The translations under genes and the position numbers were made by a program. Below are positions 10,869 through 21,011 of a DNA stretch of 64,000 bases, in pieces; within the stretch, counting starts at the first letter, position 1, and each line of letters starts with the position of its first letter. Source of the stretch: Formicarius rufipectus (lineage: Eukaryota > Chordata > Aves > Passeriformes > Formicariidae). Below the pieces are notes generated by a model. It made no database searches. It was not told the origin of the DNA and saw nothing but the letters and a program-made list of their open reading frames with translations. Where the stretch lies: NCBI GenBank assembly GCA_013399695.1, contig VXAU01001848.1:226-64225 (forward strand). Reading direction: 5' to 3'.

Positions 10869-12104
10869 AAGCAAGCCAAGCTTACCCTTTTCCTTCATCT
10901 CCTGACACCAAAGGAGAGGAGCTGTTCATTTTCTTCTTCTATAGCCAACATCCTTCTCTTCCCTCTACTGCCACTCTGGCCAGTTGCAGGCTGGAAGGAG
11001 AAGACCTCTGAAGCTGTGTTACCTTAGGAAGCATCTAAAATGCCTCTACATCACCTCGAAGACATATTGAAGCTACACAGAAGTCAAGAGAGAGCTCCTT
11101 TCAGGAGAAGCTGGCTCACACTCCATGCCACAGGAGGGGGCAAATAAAGTCAGAAAAATGATGCAACTCTGAACTCATAAATCACCAAAGTCCTGAAAGA
11201 GAAGAAAAAAAATAATTCTATAACAACCCACCATGGCCTTTTTGGTTTGCAGATAAGCACCAAGTTTGGCAGGAAGGAGATTAGGGCTTTTTCCAGCCCA
11301 CCTCACAGTCGATAATCCCCAAAACAACAGAGCCCCGGGCTGCAAACAGCCACACGTTCCCCCTACAGAAGATGGGACAGACCAGGGTGGCTCAGGGATG
11401 GGGCAGGGACAGTTCCTGATGGACTCTGCTGCCACAAAGGGGAAGTCCTGGCTGGTCCCCTCCACACACCTCCCTGTGCCAGCAGGGCTGTCCTCTGGGG
11501 GGGAGTTTTTGCTGGTGTTGCTAATCCAAAGCTGTTGGAACCCCTGTGATGCTTCTTGGGAAACTCCATCCTGGCTCTATCAGCTCCTGCCAGCAGCCAA
11601 GAGTCGTTTGGGTTAGTGATAGCAGCAAACTGTCATCTGCAGACACAAAGAATGAAGTTGTCACCAACATTTAGAAACCAACGTTAGACCATGGGAGGGA
11701 CGGGGGAGGAAGATGACAGTTCTATGGTTATCTGCAGCTGCAGCCTCTCATGCTCTCCACAGTTCCTCCTTGGTGGCCTGAATCCATCCTCAAAGGAACT
11801 TAAACATAAATCATTAAAAATAACTATTTGAATATCAAAGTAATTTTAGAAATCATTTAAATTGTTGACTTTCTAAGACAGTCACTGGAGATGCCCAGGG
11901 TTCTGTCAGGCACCCAACTGCTACCCCAAAGGATGCAGGTCTTCCATGGGTCTTGTGCCACATCTGCCAGTCCTGCAGGTACCCTGGGATGTCTCCAGTG
12001 GCATCAGACAGCAGTGTACAGGTGGCTTGGTCAAGTCTCTGCAGTTCTTCTTGGGACCCCAGGAGAGTCAAATGAGGGACAACAAATATCACCCAGGTAG
12101 CAAG
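10869..12104. other. Unique DNA, no gene seen
   Basis: No repeat recognised. Open frames at 11266-11616 and opposite it show no family features. Confidence 0.5.
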
Positions 12105-12353
12105 TAACAGGTGAGAGGAAATGACCTCAAGCTGTACCAAGAGAGGTTTTGATCAGTTATTAGGGGGAAAAAAAAAACATGGAAAGGATTATAAACATTG
12201 GAACAGGTTGTCCAGGGCAGTGGTGGAGTTGCCAGCACTGGAAGTGTTCAAAAAAACATGTGGATGTGGTGCTTGAGGACGTGGTGGTGGGTTGATGGTT
12301 GGACTTGACCTTAAAGGTCTCTTCCAACCTTTACTGTTCTATGAGTCTACGAA
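12105..12353 (+). mobile_element. CR1 LINE 3' fragment with internal A run
   Basis: Starts in the GAGAGGAAATGACCTCAAGC block and continues to ACATGTGGATGTGGTGCTTG, TTGGACTTGACCTTAAAGGT and a GTTCTATGAGTCTACG tail. An A-rich interruption near 12168-12178 lies inside the element. Confidence 0.93.
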
Positions 12354-13253
12354 ATGGAAAGAATCAGGGATGGTGGACAAACACAGCAATAAATTCAGGC
12401 AGAGGGAGTTGAAAGGAGATTGAGAGCAAAGTGTCCTCCTACTCCCTGAAATATCTTCCCACTGTCCACCAGGGTGGAGCTGGGGGATGCAGAAGGTCAA
12501 GGGAGAGTCCTGGAGATAGTAAGAATCCTTTAGAATCAAGCATCTTTCTCCAGGATGCATGCTCAGGGCTGGGGGTGGAGAAGAAAGGACCTCACGATTC
12601 CAGGGAGAGTCTCACAGAAATAGTGTGAATCAAAGGTGAGAAGTGCAGCTGGAACTGCAGAGGAGGTTCCGGAGAAAGCACTTCTCCCACCTCTACGACT
12701 CATTCTGCTTCTCACTGTGAACGTGGGAGGATGGGCCCTCCCAAAGCCCCTCCTGTCCATCCCCACGTGCCTTGGCCATGGGTCACCCCACCCCTACACC
12801 CCAGTGGCCTGAGGAAGGCAGCCCTTCATCCCTCAGTCCTCCCAGCCCAGACTGCCACCGGTGAACGCTGAAGCAGCGGCCGGGAAGGGGACTGGGGACA
12901 GGAGCTCCCCTTCCATGGCCCGGGGGGCACTTTCCCATCAGGAGCTGATTAGATTGGGGTGGAGTGTCCCTTGCCAGAGCAGTCTCCATGGGGGCTGCTC
13001 CCAGCTCACGTGGAGAAGACCCTGGTGCTCACAGGTGTCACCATTCTCTGCAGTAAAAGGATATTTCCATTCCATGAGGGCAGCAGAAGTTCCTCCTGTG
13101 GTTGGTATGGGTGCTCCCAGAGGGGTAGCACATCCCAACCACCTGTCCCAAGGGTTTCTAAGACCTTTGGCAACTTCTGATCAGTGTTTCTGTAGTGGTT
13201 GGGGGTTGAAGAGATCTGGTGGTTAAGGAAACAGCCTTGGTGACAAGACTGTA
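12354..13253. other. Unique DNA, no gene seen
   Basis: GC-richer around 12720-12960. No exon or repeat recognised. Confidence 0.5.
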
Positions 13254-13420
13254 ATCACAGAATCATAGCATGGTTTGTGTCGGAAGGGACCTTAATGATA
13301 ATCCAGTTCCAACACTCTGTCCTGAGCAGGGACACCTTCCACTTGACCAACTTGCTTAAAGCCCCATCCAACCTGATCTTCCACCCCATCCCTCTAACAC
13401 TTCCAGGGATGGTGTTCCCT
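13254..13420 (-). mobile_element. CR1 LINE 3' end fragment
   Basis: Plus strand gives ATCACAGAATCATAGCATGG, then CGGAAGGGACCTTAATGATA, CTTCCACTTGACCAACTTGC and ACACTTCCAGGGATGGTG. This is the CR1 tail order in reverse complement. Confidence 0.95.
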
Positions 13421-15297
13421 CATTTCTGTGGGTTCACATCATGACTCTGACAAAGAAACCCCGTGCATCACCTTGCTCAAGTCACTTAGCCTTGGTGGTT
13501 GCACTTAAACTCCAGGAAGTTTTTCCCAATTTCCTGCCTTCATCGTATCCTGGTCCTGCCCTGGCTCCCTGATCAGATGAAGGCAACCACAGGTGACCCC
13601 CCAGCCCATCGTGGGGAGGCAGCAAACAGCACAACCCCCAGAGAAGCTGCAGTGGTCTCCAGTTTGCAGGTTCACACCTCCTTGCCTCAGTTCTCCCTCT
13701 CTGAAAGTCTCATCCACGCCTGTCCAGGTGCAAATCCAGGGTTCACACGTGGCCCCAAGAAATGGGGCAGGCACAAAGTGCAGCTAGAGGGGGCTGCCCA
13801 CACTGCTGAGTCCCAAAACCCTGCACCCCAGCCACCCCACACCGTAGGACCGGTGATGGTGCTGCCTGTGCCGGGGCAAGCACGGCCAGACACACACACA
13901 CACTCATCCTTGCCCGGAGCCAGGAAACATCCATTCCACACACTCCCCCCTGCCCGTGGCCTCAGAGGGTGGGAAGGGGTCTGGAAAGGTCACGTAGTCC
14001 ATTCCATCCCTGCCAGGCAGGATCAGCTCTCCTGTGGCCCTGCTGACAGATGTTTGTGTAACCTGCCCTCCGAGACCTCCCCTAAAGGAAGGCCCACACC
14101 CCCCCCAGCATCTCCTCCTCCTCCTCCTCCTCCTCTCTTGGGTAACTCAGAGGATTTTCCCACGCTGTCCAAACTGCTCTGCATTACCCCCAGCTCCAGA
14201 GAAGCCCTCTGCTCTCAGGGAAAGCAGTGGCTGCAGCTCTTTTCCCACACTGGGAAAGCAGAAACAATTTGCTGACACCTTGGCAGGGTGGAAAAAGAAC
14301 CCATTTTAGGCTGTCTTTGCCTCACATCAACACACAGCCCCTAACTCACATCCCTGTCAGCATCTGGGAGAGGACATGGTCTGCCAGGCTCTGTCTGCCA
14401 GCAGAAGTGGTCCCAGCTCTTGCTCTCTCATGGCTCAGGGTCCTGTTTTCCTGCAATCTGATGGTGAGAAGCGAAAATAAAGTGTTACTTCTTCTCCCTC
14501 CCTACCCCAGGCTAATCTGGGATGGCATTCATTTGCCTTGCTGTGCCCCGCTATGGTCTCCCAAAATCTGTTGTTGTGGTAAACTTTGCCTCTACCTCCC
14601 TCTGCACACCCTTACGAAAGGGGACTAATAGCCCTGCTCGATGCTCCTGCAAAGAACAGACCTCAGGTGAAGGTGGACATTGCACAGAGAAGGTCCCACT
14701 TCCTAAACACCTCAGGAATTTCCATCCACCAAGGATAATTTACACTGGTTTTCCTCTGAGATTAAAGACATTGGCAATTAACAGGCAAATATCCGTGTCC
14801 AGATGGAAAGACCTCTGGCCAGGCTTTGAGATGACCCTTTGATATCTCAATGTTGATCCCCACCTGCTGTTTCCCAGCTCAGGACCAGCCTCTGCTCTTC
14901 CCCCAGTGTAAGTTTTGCCACTGCCTGTTCAGAGGACACTGCTGAGACCCTCCCCAAGACATTTTTTTGCCTCCTTGATGGGGAGCTTGTCACATTTTCC
15001 CATTTTTCTCTGCAGTGCAATTCTAGGAATTCCGAGACGTGCCTTCATTGCAGCAGCTGGGACTTTACCTCAAAAAACACACAAGTGATCAAATTGAAAG
15101 GCTGAACAATCCCAGTTTTTCTATTTCCTGTGGTATTACATTGACTTTCTTGCTGGAACAATTTCCACTGCAGTATTCTATCAGTGAAAGTGCTCCCAGG
15201 TGCCCGAGCTTAGGCTGCAGATTTGGCTGTGAAACCACGTTTCACAAATGCTCCCAAGTGATTTTCTGTAGAAATCCTGGAGTATTTCTGGAAATCC
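13421..15297. other. Unique DNA with short microsatellites
   Basis: Holds (AC)n at about 13890-13902 and (CTC)n at about 14111-14135. A 258-codon plus-strand open frame (13499-14275) spans both and is proline-rich. It has no domain I recognise and looks like a chance frame in GC-rich DNA. Confidence 0.5.
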
Positions 15298-15492
15298 TGG
15301 AGGTTTGGTGGTTTTTTGTGGTTTTTTGGTTGTTTTTGTTTGTTTGTTTGTTGGGGTTTTTTTTGTTTGTTTCTGTTTTTGGGTTTTTTTGTTTGTTTTT
15401 GTTGTTGTTGTTGGCTTGTTTGGTTTTGGTTTTGGGGGGTTTTTTTGTTTGGTTGGTTTTGGTTTTTTGGTTTTTTGGGTTTTTTTTTCTGT
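15298..15492. repeat. G/T-rich low-complexity tract (~195 bp)
   Basis: The plus strand is almost entirely G and T, with GTTT and TTTTTG units and runs of G up to six. The extreme strand asymmetry yields hydrophobic Phe/Leu/Val/Gly frames and, on the other strand, Gln/Lys/Pro/Asn frames; none is a gene. Confidence 0.95.
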
Positions 15493-15980
15493 GTCAAGTT
15501 CACTTTATTTGATTGGTGAGGCTGAAAAGCCAAAACGAGATCCCTCAGCAGCCCTATTTCAACCATGTTATTTAAATGTGCAGTCACATTGGCCTCAGTA
15601 CTGCTTGAGAAACACCTCGTGTGCCCCCTTGGAAAGCTGTGGTTTCAAGGGAGTGCAGAGAGGAGGATGATTTCTTGGTGCACTGCACCAGAGGATTTCA
15701 ATGCTGTGAGCTCCCTTAGTTCTGAGGCACTTCTTAATTAAGATTTGATTGAAGTTTTAGGGGTTGTTTTGTAACATAATCACTGTTTTGTAGGGGCTGG
15801 TGCTCTGCCAGGGCTGGCTGCACCCTGGGCATTCAGAGATCTCAGGCATCTGGGACTGGGCTCTTTTAAAAGTGGATGTATTTCATTTGCAGAAGGGCTT
15901 TTGAGCCCCCTTTTCATCTCTGGGGCACAGTTTGTACCCCAGGTGTGCCAGGAAAGCTGTGCTTGCAGAGGGGTTGGTTA
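15493..15980. other. Unique DNA, no gene seen
   Basis: Nothing recognised between the G/T tract and the next CR1. Confidence 0.5.
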
Positions 15981-16568
15981 AACCATAGAATCATGGAATG
16001 GTTTGGGTAGGAAGAGACCTTGAAAAGCCATCTAGTCCAAACCCCCTGCAAGGAGTAGGGACATACTGATCAGATTACTCAGACCCCCATCCAATTTGAC
16101 CTTAAATGTTTCCAGGAGTGGAGTATCCACCTCCTCTCTGGGCAACTTGTGCCAGTGTTTTACCTTTCTCACTGTAAAAAGCTTCTTCCTTACATCTTAT
16201 CTAAGTGGAACCTCTTGTATTTTAAAACCAACACCCCTTGTCCTATCACTGCAGGCCCTGCCAAAAAGTCCATCCTCATCTTTCTTAGAGGCTTCCTTTA
16301 GGCACTGGAAGGAGCTCTGAGGTCTCCCTGGAGCCTTTTCTTCTCCAGGCTGAACAACCCCAGCTCACCCAGCCTGTCTCCACAACAGAAGTGATGCAAT
16401 CCATGGAGCATCTTCGTGGCCTCCTCTGGACTCAATCCAGCAGCCCCACGTCCTTCTCATGCTGCTGACCCCAGAGCTGGAGGCAGCACTACAGGTGAGG
16501 TGTCACCAGAGTGGAGCAGAGCGGGAGAATCTCCTCCCCTGACCTGTTTGATGCAGCCCAGGACATGG
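15981..16568 (-). mobile_element. CR1 LINE 3' fragment (~590 bp, longest young copy)
   Basis: Reverse CR1. It runs from an ACCATAGAATCATGGAATGG tail through AGCTTCTTCCTTACATCTTA, CCTTTTCTTCTCCAGGCTGA, CCCAGCCTGTCTCCACA and TCTGGACTCAATCCAGCAGC, into the GTGAGGTGTCACCAGAGTGG and TGATGCAGCCCAGGACATGG blocks. It therefore reaches further 5' than the other young copies, close to the end of the reverse-transcriptase frame, but carries no intact coding sequence. Confidence 0.95.
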
Positions 16569-17498
16569 AGTTACGTGGGTGGAATGAGCAAACCAAGCTC
16601 TGCTCTCAGAAACTCCAGGAACAGCTCCCTCCTTTCACCGGGTTCTCCCCCATGGTTTCTGCTCAGCCTGCCACTGCCACACCATCCAGGTGTGTCCCCT
16701 CCACGTGGGCTGGTCCACAGGGAAGCAGACAGCAGCCACGGGGCTTCTGCTCCTCCCTCTGATCAGCTGATAACCTCCAGAGTGGCCTCAGATCATCTCC
16801 TGACCCACAGCAAATGTTTTCCTCCTCCTCTGGGTCTCCTCCATTTCTTTGAACTGCATCTGCTCTCTCATTGTGGTGTTTACGTTCTTCAAAGAACTCG
16901 AAGCCGTTATCCTATCTTGGCCTTAGTCATCATTTGGCCAGGACTTACACATTTCTTTCTCCTTTTATTTTCTAATCTGCCCTCCCAGATCTCTCCCTCC
17001 AGGAGGCTGGTCTCACAGGCTGCTTGGGTTTCTCTGTTTGTCTTGGACCAGGAACAACTTTTTGAAATCCTAATAATGTAGGTTTTGCAAAGCTAAGCTG
17101 TGAAGCAAAAGACCTTCACACTCAACGAGCTCAGAGGTGGCAAAGTGCCATGGGACAGCTGTTGAAATGAAAAGGGATTAGAGGAACTAAGTGGATGCCC
17201 TGGAGCCTTAACCCCCCCCCAGGTCCCTTGAGTCCCTTCTCCCGAGGAGTGACTGATGTGGGCTGTGCTGTCCCACCCTGACACAACTCAGCTGGCAGGG
17301 TCATAGCCCAGATCTTGGCAAGAGACTCTTGTGAAAATGCATGAAAAGCTCATCATGGGGCTGTAACAGGGGAGGGCAGTGACTGCAGGATCAGCCTGGG
17401 CCTGAGAAAGGTGTCTTTTCCCTGGGCTACACGAGCGTGGCATATCAGCTGGTGCTGTGGCAAAGTCTCACCCCTTCTCAGTCAGGTATAGACCTGTC
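16569..17498. other. Unique DNA, no gene seen
   Basis: A short C run lies at about 17212-17220. Open frames at 16416-17081 begin inside the CR1 and carry no known domain. Confidence 0.5.
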
Positions 17499-17949
17499 AG
17501 AGCAGGTCCACGGGAGGCCACAAAGATGATCTGAGGGCTGGAGTGTCACTTCTACAAAGACAAGCTGAGAGGGTTGTGGTTGCTCAGCCTGGAGAAGAGA
17601 AGGGTCTGGGGAGACCTTGCTATGTCCTTCCAGTACCTAAAAGGAGTTTCTAAAACAACATGCAGGGTTTTGACAGAACAGATGGTGGTGGCACAAGGGG
17701 GAACAGTTTTGTCTTGGAGGAGAGATTTAGGTGTTAGGAAAAGATTCTTCCCTGTGAAGCTGGTGAGGACCTGGCACAGGTTGCCTAGAGAAGCTGTGGC
17801 TGCTCCATCCATGGAAGTGTCCAAGGCCAGGTTGGACGGGGCCTGGAGCAACCTGGGACAGTGGGAGATGTCCCTGCCCATGGAAGGGGGTGAGACTGGA
17901 TGATCTTTAAGGTCCCTTGCAGCCCAAACAATTCTAGGATTCCATGATT
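17499..17949 (+). mobile_element. CR1 LINE 3' fragment (~450 bp)
   Basis: Sense-order CR1: AGGCCACAAAGATGATCTGA, then CAGCCTGGAGAAGAGAAGGG, AAGATTCTTCCCTGTGAAGC, GCACAGGTTGCCTAGAGAAG, and a tail of ATTCTAGGATTCCATGATT. It faces the opposite-strand CR1 at 15981-16568 about 930 bases away. Confidence 0.95.
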
Positions 17950-18103
17950 AGAACAAGCAACCAGGATGGAAATCACAGCTCATCCCAACCTGGCAGGTCT
18001 GGCTGGTGGGGCTGTTGGAGGGAAATTGGAGCTGCAGTTGCAGCAGGAGAAAAGGAGGGAATCAGTTCTGCAAGTCCATCCTTCCACACCAGAGAGATCA
18101 CAG

Positions 18104-18220
18104 GACCACAGAGTGACAGAATCATTTGGGCTGGAAAAGCCCTCTACGATCCGAGGTCCAACCATTAACATAGCACTGCCAACTCACCACTAAGGCATGT
18201 CCCCAGAGGCCACATCTCGT
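18104..18220 (-). mobile_element. CR1 LINE tail fragment, third tail type
   Basis: GAGTGACAGAATCATTTGGG, AACCATTAACATAGCACTGC, CACCACTAAGGCATGTCCCC and GGCCACATCTCGTGTCCC follow the order of the CR1 subfamily that contains CACTAAACCATGTCCCTAAG, also seen at 33797. Confidence 0.85.
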
Positions 18221-18617
18221 GTCCCTTGGCAGGTTTGATCAATGACTGATGGGAACAACATGGGAAAAAGGTTCTTCTCATTTTAGGGTAAGGCCAGATC
18301 AGCCCACAGAGGAGTTAATGAAATTAAACCACTGCCAGAGAGCTCTGAAGCAGCTCAGCCCCCGGGGCTTGGGCTGGAATTTTAGGCTGCCTGTGACATT
18401 ATCAGTGCTTTCTGTCCATGCCAACTGAGACCTCTCACTCTTCACTGCAACTTCCATCAAGTTTGGAATGGCTGGGAAGCTGAAATGGCTCCTGGAGGTC
18501 CCCTCTTGCTTTGCAGAGCAATGACTTGTGGTGGCATCAGCAACAGGCAGAGGTGGTGCAGTCTCGAGGAGGTGGTGCCATTCAGTCAGGCCACCAAAGG
18601 CATGGCCAAAAATGGCC
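18221..18617. other. Unique DNA, no gene seen
   Basis: No repeat or exon recognised. Confidence 0.45.
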
Positions 18618-18863
18618 AGGAACTGTGTCAGGGGAGGGTTGGGTGGGATCTCAGGAAAAGGTTCTTCTCCCAGAGGGTGGTGGTCACTGAACAGGCTCCT
18701 CAGGGCAGTGGGCACGGCCCCAAGACTGCCAGAGCTCCAGGAGTGTTTGGACAATGCTCTCAGGGACAGGGTGGGGTTGTTGGGATGTCCTGGGCAGGGT
18801 CAGGAGTTGGATCAATGATCATTGGGAGTCCTTTCCAACCCTGGATATTCAATGATTCTATAA
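18618..18863 (+). mobile_element. CR1 LINE 3' end, 'CAGGAGTTGGA' tail type
   Basis: GGAAAAGGTTCTTCTCCCAG, then CAGGCTCCTCAGGGCAGTGG, AGTGTTTGGACAATGCTCTC, CAGGAGTTGGATCAATGATC and a CAATGATTCTATAAAA tail. It is the plus-strand counterpart of the fragments at 2758 and 9993. Confidence 0.93.
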
Positions 18864-19932
18864 AACATCATCCCTTGGAAAAATAGAGGCAGGAGGGCAC
18901 TGCAATCCCAAAGGAAGACCCCTGGACAGGGTGATGGGATACCAGAAATCCCTCTCTTGGCTCATCACAGACTTGTATTGAGACTTTGGCCAATGCCACC
19001 ACTCTTCTCCCCTTTTTCCACTCTTCCTTCTGTGTTGTTCAACTGGAATTTCAGAGGAGGGTTCCTCTGTGGGCGCGTGTGGGTGCCCACACGTGTGTGC
19101 AGCATTCTGAGGTCTCTCAGTACAATGGCAACATAAATTATATCGTGTCAAATCCTTGGGCTGGTGATATTGGCAGTTTCCTCCCTCAGAGCCTTTGCAA
19201 AACAGCTACCTATGAAATTAAATTAAACCTTGCTTCTCTTGGCCTTTAAACAATACACTCCCCCTAACTTGGGCTAAGGGTTTCTTTGTACTGTGCTACT
19301 TTATAGATTAATGCAGTGCAGAAAATTCATTACCTTTTGTTCAGTAACTTCTTTTTTTTTTTTCTTGAACATTTTAGATTTTCGATTTGCAAAGAAAACT
19401 TCGGGGGGGACCTCAGGACCTCCCACGTATGCGAGGAATGTAACCTTAGGATCTGGTTCCTGGTACCTGCTCTGCTCCTCGGATCTGCTCTGCCTCCCCC
19501 AGCTGATAAGAGCTCTGCTGGGTCTGCCTGCCACGCTCATCCCATCACTCCCGACACTGCCTTTTGTCTCTGGTGGGCTCTGGACAGGCACAAATCAAAG
19601 CTGTCACGTCCTGCAGAGCCCTGGCTTGGCCCAGAGTGCAGAGATCTCTGAACTCTGCCTCGTGCAGCCATTTATTACAGGCAGGAGAGGTGTGGGATGG
19701 AAGTTCAGATGCCTCCCAGCCTCAAACACTGATCCTGAAGGATGAGGCTTTGCAGCACTGAGTTGGCCACGGCTCTTTTGGGTGGTCCAGGGAGTGCAGC
19801 TGGGAGGGGAAGGGCAAAGTAAAACGAAGATCTTATCACAGCAGGGATTTGAAGGGCATGACAATCTTTGTGAATACCCTTTTTGTCCTCCAGATCATCA
19901 AAGCTCAGGTGGAGACCCCAAAGGAGCATGTG

Positions 19933-19968
<36 letters not shown>

Positions 19969-20930
19969 TGCAATAATACCCAAAATTTCCCCTTCAGGGA
20001 TAAACAAAAATCCCTTTGTCTCACTTTGCCAGGCGCTTTTCCAGTTTCCACTCTTGCTGCTGTAACTTGAAATCCTTTTGGGAGCAGTGTCCTCAGCGAG
20101 CTCAGTGCCCACCTCCACTGGCACCACGACACCTCTCTCCATGGATCCTTACAAGCAGGGAAGATGCAGAAGGAGGCAGAAGGAAACCCAGCTGGAAACT
20201 TCTCCAGGGCTGGATCTGGCCAGAGTAGGTACCACCACGTTCCAGGGGTCACTAAGCCACTGCCAATGTTTTCTGTGCAGAGCTGGCTTGGGGAGGACCT
20301 CTCTGAAGTGCAGAGGGCAGCACTTTTATCTCCTGCAGCTGGCTATCTTTGGAGAATTTTAATAAATCAACAGGATTAAAAACATTCCTCCCTCCAGCCT
20401 CCTTAGAGGTGTTTAACCCCGGCAGGCCGTGCGATGAGGGGGAGAGCTTTTTGAAAAGTGATTGCATCGAGCAGGGAGATCTGGAGGAGTTTGCAGTCAT
20501 ATCCTCTTGAGCAAGTGTTAAAGGCATGATGGCAACTTCCAAACAAGCCACCCTCTGTGGGGCATCAGCCTTGGATCAGCCTTCCAGAAAACTGAGGTGC
20601 CAGAAGCCAAGCACAGGAGGAAACCAGTGGTTCTGTCCCCTGCACGGTGTCTCCCCTGCCCAGAGTCAGAGACCTTCCTGTCACTGATTCGGTGGTGTGA
20701 GTCATTCCCACAGCTCTCCCCCAGAAGACATGGCACCTGCATTTGCTCCTCGATTTTGGCACTTTGGGAGGGATGAGGCTGGTGAGCAAAGAAGAGGCAG
20801 AAACTGTCCCAGTCATGGCTCTGACGCCCATCCAAGGAAGGCTCTGCAAGATGCTTATCCAGCTCCTGTCCTTCTGCTCACCTGACCTGGCAGATTAAAC
20901 AGCCCTACAGGACACAGCAGACTGTGTAAT
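18864..20930. other. Unique DNA with a CA microsatellite
   Basis: Contains a T run at about 19351-19362 and the CA repeat listed separately. No gene is recognised in the short overlapping open frames. Confidence 0.5.
19935..19967. repeat. (CA)n dinucleotide microsatellite
   Basis: About 16 uninterrupted CA units. It is likely length-polymorphic. Its translations are poly Thr-His or Cys-Val and are not genes. Confidence 0.98.
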
Positions 20931-21011
20931 GGAAGATGTCCCTGCTCCTTGCAGGGGACCTTTAAAGGTCCCTTGCAACCCAAACCAATCCATGATTCTC
21001 TGATTCCATGA
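20931..21011 (+). mobile_element. Short CR1 LINE tail
   Basis: GGAAGATGTCCCTGCTCCTT, then AAAGGTCCCTTGCAACCC and the repeated tail TGATTCTCTGATTCCATGA. About 80 bases remain. Confidence 0.9.

Noticed and set aside
13499..14275. 258-codon plus-strand open frame, proline-rich
   Set aside because: No domain recognised, microsatellites inside it, and competing open frames in other phases. Best explained by GC-rich composition.
16416..17081. 221-codon plus-strand open frame
   Set aside because: It starts within the antisense strand of the 15981-16568 CR1 copy, and nothing in it is recognisable.
17552..17881. Recurring protein-like string (LLQAPSNLALDTS and relatives) in many open frames across the window
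   Set aside because: It recurs because it translates the antisense strand of the CR1 3' untranslated end; it is not a protein family.
19705..20142. 145-codon minus-strand frame with a Cys-Val repeat
   Set aside because: The Cys-Val run is the CA microsatellite, and the flanks have no known domain.
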